From contig CM060924.1 of NCBI GenBank assembly GCA_030737875.1, positions 153,072,197 through 153,136,196 on the forward strand: DNA of 64,000 nt. The letters run 5' to 3'. Position numbers and translations under genes: made by a program. This DNA is from Allium sativum (lineage: Eukaryota > Streptophyta > Magnoliopsida > Asparagales > Amaryllidaceae). Below, piece by piece: positions 8,899-19,073 of the stretch (positions are counted from its first letter, which is position 1; each line of letters starts with the position of its first letter). Below the pieces are notes generated by a model. It was not told the DNA's origin. It worked only from the letters and a program-made list of their open reading frames with translations, and made no database searches.

Positions 8899-10807
8899 TT
8901 TTGAAAGTTAAGCGCTAATTTTATTAATCAACGAAATATTTACAAATTTAAGCTATCAAGCATATACAAACATATGCCAAGCTTACAAAATGAAAAGACT
9001 CCAAACATTGCTAATGTCACGGTAACTTGCTGCATAGCTCATTGAAGCAAGATGTATCCAATTAGACGACCTCGAAATCTTCCAATTTATAAAGCATTCC
9101 ATGAAAGTTTGCTATCTTTAGGTCTGAATGTTGGTGAACAACATAACATGAAATCAAATCACATCATGTAAGAGATGGGTCATACATCGGATTGTTCCGC
9201 GTATGCCTTCTGGTTGTTTTCAGCTTACTACTGACAGGCATCACATCCTCCGGACCATAATCATTACCATCATCGAGATCATCATCTGCCCAAAACTTTC
9301 CTTTTAGTTTTTTGTTCTTGGAAGAATGAAGGGAGGAAGTAGGCACCGCAGTTGAAAGGAGGGCGTTGTTAACAATGGGAAATGTCAAACCTGCGCCTGT
9401 TACATTAGAAGGAGGTAGTTGAAAGTTTGATGGAGGTTTCAAGTGTCCATATGGAGACGAAGAAGCTACAGGAGCTGATTTCGCGGTGATCGGAGAGGAT
9501 TTAGAAGAGACTGGATTTAAACCAGTGGTACCACATGTTGCAGAAGTATTACTCATGCTTGAATTTCCTTTTGGCGATTTATCAACATTAACAGAATTTT
9601 CATCAAAGAGATTACCTAACAGATCCTCCTCGCCTTCAACTTGATTAATTTGTTCTATATTTTGAGCTGCAGCCTCCTGCATGGTACTGATTAATGCTAC
9701 AAAGCTAGTTGCAGCTTCAGCATTACCTCCAATATTATAATCAACCTGTTGACTATTAGCTTGCACCTTTGCGTTAGTATTGATCTCATTATTAACCGTC
9801 CCTTCATCTACTACTGCTTGTTCTTCCTCACCTACGTGTTCCACATATGCATCAGCAAGATTCTCAAAAGGATTGGAGCTTCCATTTCCTATCTCCACAT
9901 CTCGACTCACATTAACCATGCTATTACTCATGGTTTTCATTCTCCAATATTTCTTTTTTCTATTATTAACTGTTTTCCAATTGTTTTGAAAAGAGATCTC
10001 CTGTGTCTTTTTTATGTTATTCCCATTGTGATCATTGACTTGATGTTGCTTGCTAGTATTAATCTGAACATCTTTTGCGACCTTCTTGTTATTATGTAAC
10101 TCACATGAGGATGTTTCATGACCAAATTCTTTGCACAAGGTACAAATCAATGGCTTCCAGTCGTAAGAGAGTTTAACAGGGGGACAATTCTCTCCTAAGG
10201 CTGATATTGGAATAGAATCAGGCAGTACACACTCAGGGGAGACTTCCACTAACGCCTTAGCATATCTAAATCTGTTCATTCTCTCTGTGCTACTATCAAA
10301 GCAGATTAATTTTCCTACATGACACACTAACCAGTTTATACCAATTAGAGTCCAAAGAATAGTGGGAATTCGATAGAGGTGAATCCATACAGGAACTTTC
10401 CTGATTTGCGACTGAACATTACCGATCATTGGATCCCATTTAGTCAGAATAAACATTCTTCCTCTAATAAAAATCGGATCAGCATTTAAGATCCGATCCT
10501 TTTCATCATCGTTAAAAAATTTGAAATAGTAAAATCTACCATCAAATTTGATGTCAACATCCCCTTTTAATTTCCAATACTTCTTCAGAAAATTGGTCAC
10601 AGCAAGATAATTCAGTGTACCATCTAGAAAAAAACCTACTAAATAACTACTCCAATAATCCATACCTGTTTTTCTGACCAAATCAGGCAACGATTTTGGG
10701 GGGGCGTCCTGGGAATATCAAAGTCGATAGGCTCATAAACGCCAGCGTTTCTCGGTAGGGAATTAAAGAGAGAAGCGTAGTCACACTTAGTCGCCAGCGT
10801 TTCTCGG
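8899..10807 (-). mobile_element. LINE-C: ORF1-only L1-type copy with perfect 22-bp TSDs
   Basis: Read on the minus strand: 5' end at 10807, ORF1 (to 9164), a ~260-bp 3' UTR ending in AATAAAATTAGCGC and a short poly(A) (T-run at 8895-8902 on +). No ORF2 lies between ORF1 and the tail, yet the copy has textbook insertion hallmarks, so an ORF2-less RNA was retrotransposed by another LINE's enzyme. The 5' end carries a 19-bp direct repeat (10740-10758 and 10792-10810). It inserted into the U3 part of the solo LTR. Confidence 0.88.
9164..10690 (-). CDS. LINE-C ORF1 protein (DUF4283, zinc knuckle), 508 aa open frame
   Basis: An RNA-binding LINE ORF1 product. Residues ~10-130 form DUF4283 (SYLVGFFLDG, FDGRFYYFKF, VPVWIHLYRIP), then GINWLVCHVGK and a CCHC-type knuckle CTLCKEFGHETSSC at ~183-196; the remainder is Asn/Ser-rich, low complexity, with a basic C-terminus. 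Start taken at 10690, but coding-like sequence continues upstream in another frame as far as 10807. The shift lies at the G7/T4 homopolymer 10694-10704, so one base was gained or lost there and the true N-terminus is longer. Otherwise no stop interrupts 508 codons. Confidence 0.8.
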   Translation of the reverse strand: MPDLVRKTGMDYWSSYLVGFFLDGTLNYLAVTNFLKKYWKLKGDVDIKFDGRFYYFKFFNDDEKDRILNADPIFIRGRMFILTKWDPMIGNVQSQIRKVPVWIHLYRIPTILWTLIGINWLVCHVGKLICFDSSTERMNRFRYAKALVEVSPECVLPDSIPISALGENCPPVKLSYDWKPLICTLCKEFGHETSSCELHNNKKVAKDVQINTSKQHQVNDHNGNNIKKTQEISFQNNWKTVNNRKKKYWRMKTMSNSMVNVSRDVEIGNGSSNPFENLADAYVEHVGEEEQAVVDEGTVNNEINTNAKVQANSQQVDYNIGGNAEAATSFVALISTMQEAAAQNIEQINQVEGEEDLLGNLFDENSVNVDKSPKGNSSMSNTSATCGTTGLNPVSSKSSPITAKSAPVASSSPYGHLKPPSNFQLPPSNVTGAGLTFPIVNNALLSTAVPTSSLHSSKNKKLKGKFWADDDLDDGNDYGPEDVMPVSSKLKTTRRHTRNNPMYDPSLT

Positions 10808-10829
10808 TAGATATTTAAATTATTATTTT
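10808..10829. repeat. 22-bp target-site duplication of LINE-C, right
   Basis: Exact copy of 8877-8898; its first three bases (TAG) also end the 19-bp direct repeat at the LINE 5' end. Confidence 0.93.
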
Positions 10830-11767
10830 AAATATTACTTCGGGATTTATAAATGGATTTATAATTTGTTTATATAACAAAGATTGAATGTATATCTATA
10901 TAATTCGAACTCGTAAACGTTGCGGTATTTCGTAATTTACAATGTGAAATTCTTGTACATCAGTACGAATACAAAACGCTCAACGATAATTGATGATGAA
11001 ATTAAATAGAACGTTCAAATCAATACGTTGTTTACCCTATGATAAGGCACGTGCTTCGCACCCAAGGAATTGATCGATATATTTATAAGCCTTAAGAAAT
11101 GGTTTATTTTTCAAACGACCACCGTTTTCGACGAAACGAATTTTATTGGAATACGTATCGTTATTTATTACTAGATTTTCAGTTTGGAGTCAGTTAGAGT
11201 TGTTATGTCGGTGCATATATTAAACGATCAACGTAAATAACGGTAAACACCGTTAGAATTTAATCAATATACGGAAATAGCTGTACCGTACAAAGCTTAA
11301 CTAGTGAACATAGCCCGTTACTTATTAAGCTCGCCAATAAAAAAAAAATGATTACCATTTTGAAATGCTTGTGACTAGGAATTATTAGAGGGGTATAATG
11401 CGGCTACTAAGATTCCTGAAGTTGATCAAGAGGATGGAATCGATTTTATCAAGTAGAGCAAGTTCTTAAAGATATCAAAGCTCAATTTAAAGAACATAAC
11501 AAATGCAGGTTGAGGAATATACATCAGTTCGGTACATTGCACAGTAAATGTGAAAAGCTACTACTAGTATTAATAACAATCTGTAGGATAATAAGGATTG
11601 GAAGGGAAACTATTAACTGCATGTACCGTAAGGGATGAGTGCATTGAATATATATTTTTAATCTAAAGGAAAATATTAAACAGTTCTCTTCTTTGCCGTC
11701 GAAGCCAAACAATTAAACGCCATGACAACCACGCTTAAAGATTCCTTCCTCTCCACGGTTTCCCATC

Positions 11768-11775
11768 TATAAATA
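11768..11775 (+). promoter_or_regulatory. TATA box of the solo LTR
   Basis: TATAAATA preceded by CCCATC and followed by CACGCACGC and a CT-rich stretch, a classic plant core promoter. The LARD-like LTR has the same TATAAATAC at 42419. It marks the U3/R border region. Confidence 0.65.
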
Positions 11776-12101
11776 CACGCACGCTTTGCTCTCGCTCTCC
11801 CTTCTGCAAACGAAACACAGAAAAAAAACCAAAACTCCCCTTCCATAAAACAAATTTAAGTCTTCCTTCCCACACCAGTTCCATTTCGAAGCTTAAACCC
11901 GAAACACTCCTCATCCAAATTTACACACCGAACCAAATTTAAAATCCACCTTCCACTGTTTCTTCCTTTCCTTGCGTTACCGGAGAGGAGGCCAACGCAG
12001 TGGAGCAGCTTTGCATAACAGCAAAGAAGAAGAGGAAAAGCAGTAGAGGAGCAAGGCGGAGATGGTGGAGCAGTCTGTGATGGGAGGAAGGCGGACAACA
12101 G

Positions 12102-12482
12102 TTGGGTAAGAAGAGGTGTATGCATGCATGGGAAAGTATATATGTACGTATGGGCGAAGAAGTAATATGCAGTAGTGGGTGGAAGTTTAACAGCCGTGGA
12201 CGAAGAGTTTGGCAAACACAGTGGACCGAAAGCAAAAGTATCTGTGTGGAGAAGAAGAGCTGTGACATGGGAGTGAAGGGCTTGCGCGGCATGCAGCAGT
12301 TAGGGGAGCAACAATGGAAGTATAACACGGAGTTGCGTCGGGAGGATACATTGGTGAAAGTGCGAAGAGGTTGGACGCAAGAAGAAAGAACAGCAGATCA
12401 AAAGGTAGAGACAATGAATAGTAAATTATTAAATATGCCTAATCACGTTGATGAGGTGGCTAGTATGATTTTATATACCTGA
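12102..12482 (+). CDS. Unidentified 126-codon ORF in the solo-LTR leader
   Basis: Begins about 330 bp downstream of the TATA box and encodes a Trp/Glu/Arg-rich chain of no recognised family. The surrounding 11850-12330 is the least AT-rich part of the LTR, which by itself favours chance ORFs (long antisense frames also exist). The related LARD-like LTR does not preserve this ORF. It is probably not a gene. Confidence 0.15.
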   Translation: MGKKRCMHAWESIYVRMGEEVICSSGWKFNSRGRRVWQTQWTESKSICVEKKSCDMGVKGLRGMQQLGEQQWKYNTELRREDTLVKVRRGWTQEERTADQKVETMNSKLLNMPNHVDEVASMILYT

Positions 12483-13474
12483 TAGTATATATAAATAACG
12501 TTACCTAATGTGGCTAAACTTGATAAATATCGGCCTTAACATGCCCACTTGGATTTAGCATGTGTCTACTCATGTTTTACTAATTAACACAAGCAAGTTT
12601 TAAATGTATTTAGCTTAATAAGACCTTGAGTAAAGAATAGAAAAGGTGGCCCTTGGGTGTGAATTAGAACAGCAACTACGTAGTGCCTAGTTGTTTTAAT
12701 TAATGTTCCTAATACAAAATTTTGCATAAGTACGTTATTCTGGCCGTCTTGTTTAAGTATAATATTAAAGCCCATAAAGCCGTTTGGTTCAAATTAGAAT
12801 ATGTGCCTAAAATCACTGTGTTGATATATCTGTAGTATTTATATCTCCATAGTATTTTTCACGTATCTAATCTCAGTTAGGTAGAGTAAGCAAGATTTAA
12901 GTAGAGTTTTAGTTAAATTTTAATAGGTTACATTAAAAACCCTACTTGTATAAATCTTGTGACGTTCTAATATGTTGTCAGAATACGACGAGACCGCGAG
13001 CGTTGGGACCGTATCAGTGGGCACGATATCATGAAGCTGGTTTTGGATGGGATTAAAAGCAACTGAAACGAATTGTTTTGATTGACGAACGGAATCAAGA
13101 TGAGTTCCACTCACTCAGTTTACCCCGTTAATATTTTATAAACTGAGTTTTTATTTTGTGTGTAATGTTTGCTAATGGTTGATGATTGAATGACAGTTTG
13201 TTTATATGTTGAATATTATTTAATATTCATGAATTAAATTAAGCGTTCGTTTAATTTAATTGAATCAAATTGTTATTTTAACGATTAGATTCCAAACAAG
13301 GTAACTTATCTTGTTGATTACGTTTATAATAATATAAACGTATTAAGTAAATAATTGAATGCTTGATTGATGTGATAAATTGTTTGTTGAACTGCTTATT
13401 TGTGTTTTACTGCAATAAATATATTGACATATTAAATTTGAAGTAACCCATTGTGATGCAGAGAAGGATAGGTT

Positions 13475-13497
13475 GAAGGTATCCAACCGGATTCCTC
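13475..13497 (+). other. Imperfect hairpin in solo LTR (counterpart of 43661)
   Basis: GAAGGTATCC pairs imperfectly with GGATTCCTC across a 4-base AACC loop, just after TGTGATGCAG. The LARD-like LTRs have a perfect 9-bp version at the same relative place. Confidence 0.45.
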
Positions 13498-15014
13498 AAA
13501 TATGGTGTTTATATGAACTGTTTAATCACCTTGATTGATTGTCGATTGTCAAACCCAAATTCAACACTTAGTTGATATTAACCAATGGGTGATATTGGTT
13601 AAGTGATTTTCGGCAGATGACCTATAAATGAATCATTTTATAGAAATTGATCTACCGTTAGGTAAATCGATAGAAGGAAAGCTGAAAATTTTGTTTTATA
13701 ACTAAAGACATGTTTTGGAATCTATTTTATATAGTTTATTTTTAAATAAAGTTATTAAAGAAAATAAATAATTATTTATATCTTGTAATGGTAAAATAAG
13801 TATATAAAGCGAGATTTGTAGGCAAGTGGGTAGCGATTAACAAGATGGTTAAGTGTTTAATTGATTGTTTTTATAAACAATTAAATGAGATTTTTTTATT
13901 TAATTAGATTGTTAATAAAATCAAATGTAATTATTTAAATTAACTAATTTATTTATTTAAAAGAAATAACGAAGTGGGGATGGTTAACAAAGTAACTTTG
14001 TTAGAGAGAACCAAGTTGACGACTTGCACGATGATTGATTTTTATAAAACTATTATTGGATTGTGAAGTTACATATCATTTTAAATAAGCTTTTAAGAAA
14101 GATTTATTATTGATAATGAAGTAAACTATTTGTTGTAAAAGGATGTTAAACAAATAACGAAGAGGTGACCTGTAAACGAGATCTTTAAAGTGTAATATAA
14201 ATATGAATGCATAAAGTGGCTCGATAGACAAGAATGGGATCTATAATAGTGTTTTCAAAAGAAAACAAGTTATTTTGATATATCGTCTCCAAATTGCTAT
14301 AAAAGAATAATGTTAACATTAAAGTAAATAATGTCTGAAAGAAACCAGATTGGAAATGGAAACGGTGATAAAGGGGATTAGTTAAATAATACCTTGTTTT
14401 ATAACTAAAAGGGATCTTTATAAGTTTACTCATATTCATATGAGTTAGATTGTGGGTTCATTTCCGAAAGGGAATTATATAAAAAGAGAGTTTAAAAAAG
14501 ATTTATGTGAGTCGAGATTGAATAGAAACCTTAGTGGATTGAACTGCGTTATAGAAGCGAATCTAATGATAAAGACCTAGGATGAATATTTTTATGTGAA
14601 AGGAGTTTATTTCAATAAAATTAAGATATATGTTTTTTTAAAAAAGGATTCTAAAATACATAGAAGTGTTGAGATATTATTTGAATGAGATTTTGTTTAT
14701 AAACTTATACATACTACGAAGATAAAAGTGTTGTCGACTCAAGATCTGAGAGGTAAATAAATTACCCCAACTTGTGACGACTTCATGATTATCCAAGGAT
14801 GATGTTAGTTTATAAACAATGGTGAAAGATATTATAAATTTGGAAAGCTATAAGATTGAATAATTTGATTTGGAAATAAGAATTGAAAAGCGGGATTTCC
14901 AAATATTGGAAGATGTAAAAATTTAATTAACGGATGTTTAATTAAAGAGGCCAAGTGACACTGTATACTGATCCAATGAGTCTATTTTATTTTTCTATGA
15001 ATGATGATTGTTTA

Positions 15015-15044
15015 TTTTGATAGTTAAATCACCGACTATCAAAA
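15015..15044 (+). other. 10-bp hairpin in solo LTR (counterpart of 44821)
   Basis: TTTTGATAGT (15015-15024) and ACTATCAAAA (15035-15044) pair perfectly around a 10-base loop TAAATCACCG. The LARD-like LTR keeps the stem and the TAAATCA loop start, with a compensating base-pair change. Confidence 0.65.
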
Positions 15045-15714
15045 TCTGGCCAATCGATTGTTGGTACGGAAAGTCCGGGATCGAATTTATATTCGTAAAC
15101 CATTCCAACCAAAAAATACGTAAACGTGAAGATATCAGAAGATGGCCGAGATGGAGCATTGAAGACCGTGGATCTTCATAAGCGGAAGGATTGCTGTTGA
15201 ATTTCTTTGGCTAGCTACCAGAGGTTTTTAAACTGTGATTCGGTCGTGGTTGAGATTTTGCGGATTGCAAGGACTTCTCGCTACTGATCCTTTGGATGCG
15301 GTAGAAGGGTGCCTTCGGTTCATCCTGTTCCTGAATGACTTGTATGGACGAGTGTCTGACAGAGTATATCTTATAGATCATGTAAATTTATCTCTTCAAA
15401 CGTATTCACGTTTGGTGGTGGAGGAATTCGTTTCTCTTAGCTTCATACCCGTGATATTTTTATGGAAATCAATTTGTGATTTGGTGGGTATGACGATGTG
15501 GCATTCAAAGATAAATGTGTTGATCTAAAAGGTAGGGAATCGTAACCTCAAGTCTCATCAGCCGGGAAATGACAAAAATTGGGCAGGCAGCATGGCTATG
15601 TGGGTCGCTCCCATTAGAGTGTATAATCACCTATCTAGAGAAATTCCTTTTGCTTCTTTAATGTATCGATACTGTCCCTTTTCGGGAAACAGATGCTGAT
15701 CCCAACCGTTGGTG

Positions 15715-15840
15715 ATATACATTCGGTACACTCAAGCGAAATGAGTGGTCGGTCATGTGTGGGCCGGGTTGCAAGACGTTCTTGTTAAACCCAGTGTATT
15801 CGCCTCTAGAGATACACTATCGGCAGGTGGTTCCATACCT
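15715..15840 (+). other. Conserved LTR block shared by both long-LTR families
   Basis: ACTCAAGCGAAATGAGTGG, GTCGGTCATGTGTGG and CTTGTTAAACCCAGTG in order, followed by a TCTAGAGATACAC segment. The same string, with few changes, is at 45390-45520 in the LARD-like LTR, though most of the LTRs have diverged beyond alignment. No protein frame explains it, so a cis-acting role is inferred. Confidence 0.6.
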
Positions 15841-16587
15841 TGTCATAATCAGAATCCAATCTCCAATAAGCGCCGCGATTTTGATTGTATACTATATATG
15901 TGGAGCGTGAGATGCAAGCGTTCCACTAGATTGATATTTACTTGTATTTAGACACTATTATAATATTAGAAAAATTATTGATTTCAAAAATGTTTTGGGT
16001 TATCGTAAGGTAAAAACCATCCGTATTTTTGTGTGGATTCGGTCTTACGATTACTCTTTTCTTTCGAAAAGATTTTGAACCGTAAAATCAAGTTTGATGA
16101 TCCCCTTAAACTTTGCGAGTTGTTCTCACTCTGGTTCACCAGACTGACCCGGTATTTGTAATGCTCGGGTTAGACCGGGTTGTACAGGTTCAGGTTATTG
16201 GATAATACGAAGCTCAGGAGACGAGCTGGAAGAGTTCAGACGTTTGATGTTATACAGTTATTATTCCGTTGTGTGTTGTGTATGAGGACAGGTTGTAATA
16301 ACTGTCCGAGTGTATTGATGTACTCTGATGTTTGTAAGTATTTCTCAAGCTCTCAATAAAGATTATTTCTATATTATATTTTGTTCCGCTGCGATGTGAG
16401 ACTCTAATGTTGTGTTATTCTTCTTCTTTTTCTTCTATTCTAATATTTCTTTCTTTCTTATCTCACCCTCTACCTTCTTTCTAATAACTATCTGGTGTTT
16501 TCGATACTTGGGTTTTGGCGAGTAATACGGTTTTATGTATTATTGTCGAAGCCCGGGGGGTCGAACCCGCTGGGTCGTTACATTATT

Positions 16588-18264
16588 TCTTTTATATATA
16601 TATTTAATTTGAAACTATGTAATTAGTTAAAGTATATTGACTTAAGAGTAAATAATATGAATCAATTTAGAATGATTTGTAAAAAGATTGCGGATATTTT
16701 AGTGCGGAGATATTTAAGTTAAAAATAGGACTTTTTGATGCTTTGTATGATAAATTTATTGTTTGTGTACATAAATGATTATAGTCAATTTACAATTTAA
16801 CTTTGTTATTATTGTTTATGTACATAATATATGCATTGGATTTATAAATCTATATAGTTAAGCACAAATTTTTCATTTTTGTTTTTATTAGTATATGTAT
16901 GTATACATATATGATTGATATACAGATTATTAAAACACTTTAAATCTGAGATTTCTTAAGCAATTTGAATACATAGATCTAAACATGAAAGATTAAGAAA
17001 CAGAAGATGAAGTTGTAAATAACTATAGAAATGTCAAAATATTGATATTTAAAGTTAAAAATAGAATTCAAAAGTGTAGATAAATTTATTGAGATAAATG
17101 AATAATACATTAGTTATCCTAATGTTATTCATGTAAAATATTTATGGTATCGGAATTATATATCTTTATATTTAAATGAGAACTCTATTTAATCGCTTTT
17201 CTTGATATGAATGTGAGATACAAATTGGAACCATCACATTTACGGATTTATTAGATGAATTAATGAATATTTATTAATTAAATTTATTCTAACAAAATAA
17301 AACTAATATTACATGGTTAATTAAAAATATATTGATGTAAATGTACAAAATTATGTGATATTGAGGTGGGTTTTGTAAATAGCCCTAGAAATTTCAGAAT
17401 GTAGGGACTTTTAGTCAAAATAAGAATTTCACAACGTAATGCATCAACGTATTAACATGTATGAATCATCAATTAAATTTGCAATCATTGCTCACGCATG
17501 TAATTATGCTATGTAACTGATGTAGTTGTATATTCAAATGAATTTTAAATCTTTTTTGAATGTGAATACTATGCAAATAATGAAATTTTCATATTTTTAT
17601 GATTTATTTGACAAAACAACTAATAGTTTACTAAGTTTAATTATAGTTTTAAGATTCGTAATTCACTATGATATATGAAGTTAAATATAAAACATTAGAA
17701 AAGAACTGAGATAGTCAGCAAGAGGTTGTGCGAATTTTAAAATTAAGATTTTTGCTATTAAAAAATAATAATTTTGTAATGCATGACGAATTTGTTGATA
17801 CTTATTTTGATAAAATTTTTGCTATTATTTTTTGTTTTATCTCAAAAGTTAAATTTGTACAATCTCATTCATATTACCACAGTAGCGCAGCAGAAGACAG
17901 TGTAGAAATAATTTCCAAAAGCAACATGTAACATGTGCAGCATCAAACTTTTCGAAATACACATGCTCTCTGTAGCGTTTGGACATTCATATAATAGTAA
18001 ATATGTACTCTCAAAAGAAACTTATATACAAAATAAATAATAATATACACAGTAACTGTACATAGCAAAATTATTATATACAGTCAAATTCTTAGGTAAT
18101 ATGACAATTTTGATCCTCCTTTAAACTCTTCCACTTGCTAGATAATCACAAGCATGGTTAATTACTAAAGCTGTGAAAGGGAAGAACTTTATAGGTCTAA
18201 CCTTTTTTTTTTCTGCACATACAAACTTGCTTTTGTTGTACCATAAAATTATGTTTCATGTTAC
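16588..18264. other. AT-rich intergenic sequence, no gene seen
   Basis: Continuation of the AT-rich sequence found before the solo LTR. No repeat boundary, RNA gene or family-level coding similarity recognised. The 67-codon frame at 17728 looks like chance. Confidence 0.4.
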
Positions 18265-18605
18265 AGAATAATTCTTTCAAAGTCTGCTGACATCTTGAGC
18301 AGTGTATTAACTGCAATATAGCAAATACAAAAGCACTATATATCAGAATTAAGAAAGAAAATCTGTGTGCTTAATGTAACACTAATAACTGAACCAAAAT
18401 AAGATTAAAATACAACCAATATGATGCATAGAAAGCTTTGAGAATTAATCAAAATAATAGAATGAAATCCATCTCTACAATACAATGTTTGTTTAATTAA
18501 TTTAACATGTAAGCAAAAAGACCCAGTAATGCTGCCAAAATATAGGAGTTAACATGCCAATGTAATTTCTTCGCATTCAAAATCACTAAAAGGCAGCAAG
18601 AAAAC

Positions 18606-18727
18606 GCTACAGTATTGGAAAGGTACGAACATGGATAAGGGGCCGATATAAAAATAGCACGAAAAAGCTTCAGTATTGGAAAGGTATGAACATGAATAAG
18701 GGGCCGATATAAAAATAGCACGAAAAC
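18606..18727. repeat. Two tandem copies of a 61-bp unit
   Basis: CAGTATTGGAAAGGTA and GGGGCCGATATAAAAATAGC recur at a 61-bp spacing (18610 and 18671), with three or four differences. It lies within the candidate gene region. Confidence 0.85.
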
Positions 18728-19020
18728 GCTTCAGTCTTTTATCCATGGAGGCATAATTCTTGTAAAAAAAATGATGCCGACAGATCACTATGGTGGCTGA
18801 AGTAAGTAAAATGTAAAAGAAGTGTCAAAACTCTAACTTGCTATGTCAAGGAGCTTTCAGTATTAAAAACTCACTTGCTAAGTTTGCATCTACCACAGCA
18901 TATTTCAATATATACTCATTTTCACCACCAGATAGAACGAAAATTCAACATTAGACCATTAATGCGTCCGCACAAATGCACATGATAACCCAACCTAGAC
19001 ATAATGGAATCATCAGCGCT

Positions 19021-19022
<2 letters not shown>

Positions 19023-19056
<34 letters not shown>

Positions 19057-19073
19057 ACACACACACACAAATT
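19023..19073. repeat. A31 homopolymer followed by (AC)n
   Basis: 31 consecutive A (19023-19053), then TCT and an AC dinucleotide run. On the minus strand this is a T31 tract ending in GCAG. It could be a microsatellite, an old retroposon tail or a polypyrimidine tract; no duplication supports a retroposon. Confidence 0.8.

Larger units (their letters stand above)
8852..16582 (+). mobile_element. Solo LTR of a very-long-LTR (LARD-like) retrotransposon
   Basis: Bounded by TGTAACG at 8852 and CGTTACA ending at 16582, with TTATT duplications outside. After removing the LINE-C insertion (8899-10807 plus one 22-bp duplication) the LTR is about 5.8 kb. No internal region, PBS or second LTR follows, so it is a solo LTR left by recombination. 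It is homologous in patches to the LARD-like LTR at 23638-57731: shared blocks at 13440-13500, 14730-14880, 15015-15045, 15300-15370, 15715-15840 and 16380-16582. A TATA box at 11768 splits it into a ~1-kb U3 and a ~4.8-kb transcribed part. No protein family is recognisable; a 126-codon reading at 12102-12482 has no counterpart in the related LTR. Confidence 0.85.

Noticed and set aside
9749..10099. 116-aa plus-strand ORF over LINE-C
   Set aside because: Complement shadow of the ORF1 coding frame on the minus strand.
8568..11065. A Helitron or MITE spanning 8568 (TAACCCGTGCG) to 11065 (GCACGTGCTTCGCACC)
   Set aside because: The second motif lies inside the solo LTR, whose borders are proven by TTATT duplications, so the two motifs do not belong to one element.
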